Source: J027 sp034437655 | GTDB taxonomy: Bacteria > Chloroflexota > Anaerolineae > Aggregatilineales > J027 | Assembly (NCBI GenBank): GCA_034437655.1 | Contig: DAOTTU010000085.1 | Span: 62,001 to 126,000 of the forward strand | Length of the DNA: 64,000 nt | Direction: 5' to 3' | Program-made: the position numbers and the translations under genes | Part shown: one piece after another, positions 61,819 to 64,000 of the stretch | Layout of the letters: each line of letters starts with the position of its first letter | How positions within the stretch are numbered: position 1 is the first letter of the stretch | Notes under the pieces: model-generated | The model's database searches: none | The model's input: the letters and a program-made list of their open reading frames with translations, nothing else | What the model was told of the DNA's origin: nothing

Positions 61819-63138
61819 TTGCAGGATTTTTACACTCCTATTGATCAGCAAACCGAACGCGGATTCCTCGTAGGGCTTGAAGTTCGGGGAACACTTCCGC
61901 TGCTTTCCGTCGAAGATTCATTACAAGAACTAGCCCTCCTCGCAGACACGGCCGGTATCGAAGTCGTCGGTAGCGCCATGCAAAAACTAAATCGCATCAA
62001 CTCTTCAACGTTCATTGGGTCGGGTAAAGTCGAGGAAATCAAAGCTGAAATTGCTGAACTGGGGGTGAATGTCGTCATCTTTGACGACGAATTATCACCA
62101 CGTCACCAGCGCGAACTCGAGAGTGCGTTTGGCGACGAAATCAAAGTGCTTGACCGTTCCGCGCTGATCCTGGATATTTTTGCACAACATGCGCAAACCC
62201 ATGAAGGGCGTCTACAAGTCGAGCTGGCGCAGTATGAATACCGCTTGCCACGCCTGACACGCGCCTGGACGCACCTTGCCCGTCAAGCTGGCGGTGGTGC
62301 TGGCCGAGGCGGCAACGGGGGCGTTGGCTTGCGTGGACCTGGTGAAACACAGCTTGAAGTTGACCGCCGCGAAATCTCGCGCAAGATCACGAAACTGAAA
62401 GAAGATCTGGACAACGTACGGGCTCACCGCGACCGTCATCGTAAACAACGCGAAAAGACGAGTATGCCTGTTGTGGCTCTCGTCGGCTATACCAATGCCG
62501 GGAAATCGACATTGCTGCGGGCATTGAGTGATGCTGATGTCTATGTCGCTGACCAGCTTTTCGCCACGTTGGACACCACGACCCGCCGCGTCGCAATGCC
62601 AAGCGGTCGCGATGTGCTGTTCTCTGACACCGTAGGCTTTATTCAAAAGCTCCCCACAACCGTGATCGCCGCTTTTCGTGCCACGCTAGAAGGCATCAAC
62701 GAAGCAGACCTGTTGTTGCATGTTGTAGACGCCAGTCATCCAAATGTCTGGCAGCAAATCGAAACCGTAGAAGACACCCTTGCCACGATTGAAGTTCCAC
62801 CTGTGCCACGTATCCTGGTGCGTAACAAGATGGACTTAGCCAGTGCTGCCCCGGTCACCCCGCCAGAGACGTTCGACAAGGATGAATACCGGGGTATCGT
62901 AGATGTTTCTGCGGCCAATGGCACCGGGCTTGATAACTTGCTCAAAAAAGTCTCCACGTGCTTGCGCGAGACAATGGTAAAAATGAACCTTGCCATTCCC
63001 TACAAACACGGCGATGTTGTGTCGTTTTTGTATGATCGTGCCATCATTGAAAGCGAAGAACACACCGGACAGGGCGTCCGTTTTCAGGCACAGGTTATGC
63101 CCCGTGATGTTGAATGGCTGACGCGCTTTCAGGAATAG
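61819..63138 (+). CDS. hflX: Ribosome-splitting GTPase HflX
   Basis: A 439-residue GTPase that binds the large ribosomal subunit and rescues stalled ribosomes. The N-terminal HflX domain ends with GGNGGVGLRGPGETQLE; the G domain has GYTNAGKSTL (near residue 222), DTVGF and NKMD, followed by the C-terminal region YKHGDVVSFLYDRA. The start is an unusual TTG at 61819, supported by GGAG 9 nt upstream and by the lack of any Met before residue 54. It ends the trmFO run; the T-box leader of aspS follows. Confidence 0.95.
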   Translation: MQDFYTPIDQQTERGFLVGLEVRGTLPLLSVEDSLQELALLADTAGIEVVGSAMQKLNRINSSTFIGSGKVEEIKAEIAELGVNVVIFDDELSPRHQRELESAFGDEIKVLDRSALILDIFAQHAQTHEGRLQVELAQYEYRLPRLTRAWTHLARQAGGGAGRGGNGGVGLRGPGETQLEVDRREISRKITKLKEDLDNVRAHRDRHRKQREKTSMPVVALVGYTNAGKSTLLRALSDADVYVADQLFATLDTTTRRVAMPSGRDVLFSDTVGFIQKLPTTVIAAFRATLEGINEADLLLHVVDASHPNVWQQIETVEDTLATIEVPPVPRILVRNKMDLASAAPVTPPETFDKDEYRGIVDVSAANGTGLDNLLKKVSTCLRETMVKMNLAIPYKHGDVVSFLYDRAIIESEEHTGQGVRFQAQVMPRDVEWLTRFQE

Positions 63139-63220
63139 ACTATCTTCGTGAAATGTGACAACATAACAGCCTGAATTTTGTGCTAATCTTAAATGCACAA
63201 GCAATACGATAATCACACAG

Positions 63221-63480
63221 CGTTGACGGCGAAAAGTACGTGAATACGCGCAGCCCAGAGAGCGGCCGATGCTGCAAGTGCCGCCTGTAGCTTTTCACAG
63301 AAAGACACGCTCGAGCGCCCCGGTGAACCCTTATGCAGACAGTAACCGGGGACGGGTACGCCCGTTACAGCGTAGAGTATCCCGCTATACTCGCTGAGAG
63401 GTCAGGCCTTGCCCTGACAAACTAAGGTGGCACCGCGAGCGCGCCCCTCGTCCTTAGACGATGGCAGGGCGTATTTTTTG
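63221..63480 (+). ncRNA. T-box riboswitch leader of aspS, putative Asp specifier
   Basis: This fills the 383-bp gap between hflX and aspS. Seen in order: AGTA of the loop-E element (63235-63238), a helix GTGAA/TTCAC (63240-63244 with 63294-63298), AGAGAG (63257-63262) followed by a CGGC/GCCG distal stem, then GAA-A-GAC-A with a GAC triplet at 63304-63306 closed by GCG/CGC. Next come a CCCCGG/CCGGGG stem, the T-box AAGGTGGCACCGCG (63424-63437) and a terminator. GAC is the Asp codon, and TGGC in the T-box would pair with tRNA ending GCCA, matching discriminator G73 of tRNA-Asp. Uncharged tRNA-Asp should favour read-through into aspS. The stem I folding is by eye. AT-rich TACGATAAT (63205-63213) may be the -10 region. 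Confidence 0.9.
63441..63479 (+). terminator. T-box-controlled intrinsic terminator
   Basis: CGCCCCTCGTC-ctta-GACG with a return arm ending AGGGCG, followed by TATTTTTT. It overlaps the region that would pair with the T-box sequence in the antiterminator. Confidence 0.85.
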
Positions 63481-63521
63481 TGTTGCAACCTTTAGTTTAC
63501 GCACAAGGAGGCCAGCGAGTT

Positions 63522-64000
63522 ATGCAACGCATTCTTTCTTCAGATTTACCCCACTACATCGGGCAACATGTCCTATTGCAGGGCTGGTTGCACAACCTTC
63601 GACAACTTGGCGAAGTTAATTTTCTGCTCCTGCGCGACCGGGCCGGGCTTGCACAGGCTGTGCTGTCCGGTGAAGCAGTTGCTGAGCTAGCGCACACCCC
63701 TGTCGAATCCATTATCACCATGCAAGGAACGGTTATCGAAGCCCCACCTGCTCCCGGCGGCTATGAATTGCAGAACGTCACTGTAGAGGTGCTTAACCCG
63801 TCTACCGACGTACCACCAATCGAACTCAACAAGCGCGTTTTGAAAGCGTCATTGCCGACGTTTCTTGACCATGCCGTCGTCGGGCACCGTCACCCTCATC
63901 AGCGTGCTATCCTGAAAATTGCAGCCGGCGTTATGCAAGGCTTTCGTGAGGTACTGACACAGCATGACTTCACAGAGATTCAAACGCCGAAGCTGGTCGG
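63522..64000 (+). CDS. aspS: Aspartyl-tRNA synthetase, archaeal/non-discriminating type (5' part)
   Basis: The first 159 codons are visible; the gene runs past the window. The N-terminal OB fold reads LLQGWLHNLRQLGEVNFLLLRDRAG, a short insert-free type found in archaeal-like AspRS, and motif 1 of class II synthetases begins with LKIAAGVMQGFREVL and FTEIQTPKLVG. AsnRS is similar, but the Asp specifier in the leader and the presence of gatC favour AspRS, possibly one that also charges tRNA-Asn for amidation. AAGGAGG lies 10 nt before the ATG. Expression is controlled by the upstream T-box. Confidence 0.88.
   Translation, partial: MQRILSSDLPHYIGQHVLLQGWLHNLRQLGEVNFLLLRDRAGLAQAVLSGEAVAELAHTPVESIITMQGTVIEAPPAPGGYELQNVTVEVLNPSTDVPPIELNKRVLKASLPTFLDHAVVGHRHPHQRAILKIAAGVMQGFREVLTQHDFTEIQTPKLV

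Overview
The window looks like a chromosomal segment of a Chloroflexota bacterium, most likely near the Anaerolineae (inference from gene style, not a tree). Pointers are long Thr/Pro/Ser stalks built of TPT-type repeats, membrane-tethered TPR proteins, free-standing FHA and HEAT proteins, and a succinyl-CoA synthetase next to a methylmalonyl-CoA mutase. Genes are packed tightly in long co-directional runs with ATGA-type overlaps. I see no phage genes, insertion sequences, CRISPR array, rRNA or tRNA. Both edges cut a gene: queG on the left and an aspartyl-tRNA synthetase on the right.

Layout. 1-11.8 kb: queG, two sulfite-oxidase-family molybdoproteins (one without its molybdenum-ligating Cys), two hypothetical proteins, a multi-pass glycosyltransferase-like protein, rtcB with a clear sigma70 promoter, an acidic tail-anchored protein, and an enolase-superfamily racemase/OSBS paired with a GNAT acyltransferase. 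11.9-21.3 kb: one plus-strand operon, gnd-zwf-pgl-GH63-glycogen debranching enzyme-HEAT protein, linking glucan breakdown to the oxidative pentose phosphate pathway. 21.4-23.6 kb: a lipoprotein with a huge Thr/Pro stalk containing eight tandem 48-bp units. 23.7-30.3 kb (minus): a radical SAM protein, an FHA protein with a 727-residue membrane partner, an ECF sigma factor with a small partner protein, and a membrane TPR protein. 30.4-36.0 kb: methylmalonyl-CoA mutase large subunit, oligoendopeptidase F, sucD and sucC. 36.1-45.7 kb: a minus-strand run gatC-moxR-DUF58-spermidine-synthase-like-Lit-like-selA-selB-TPR protein. 45.9-49.6 kb: a TPR-membrane-stalk-CAP protein and murJ. 49.7-56.7 kb: a minus-strand run of a PfkB kinase, nth, a GAF histidine kinase, an LmbE-like deacetylase, a second histidine kinase, proline dehydrogenase and a pteridine-reductase-like SDR. 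56.8-64 kb: a TPR protein, trmFO, an M28 peptidase, an aminotransferase, hflX, then a T-box leader in front of aspS.

Most noteworthy: (1) the membrane protein beside the FHA protein carries repeated D-x-[YM]-[RA]-T motifs in its cytosolic tail, several with an acidic residue at Thr+3, as would suit FHA docking after phosphorylation; (2) a T-box whose putative specifier is the Asp codon GAC, upstream of an archaeal-type AspRS; (3) three proteins that keep their fold but seem to have lost key residues: a molybdoprotein (Cys to Ala), a CAP domain (His/Glu/His to Asn/Gln/Asn) and a PTR1-like SDR (Tyr to His); (4) an 11-bp inverted repeat joining the -10 box of a TPR gene to its start codon. All functions are read from sequence motifs; no database search was run.
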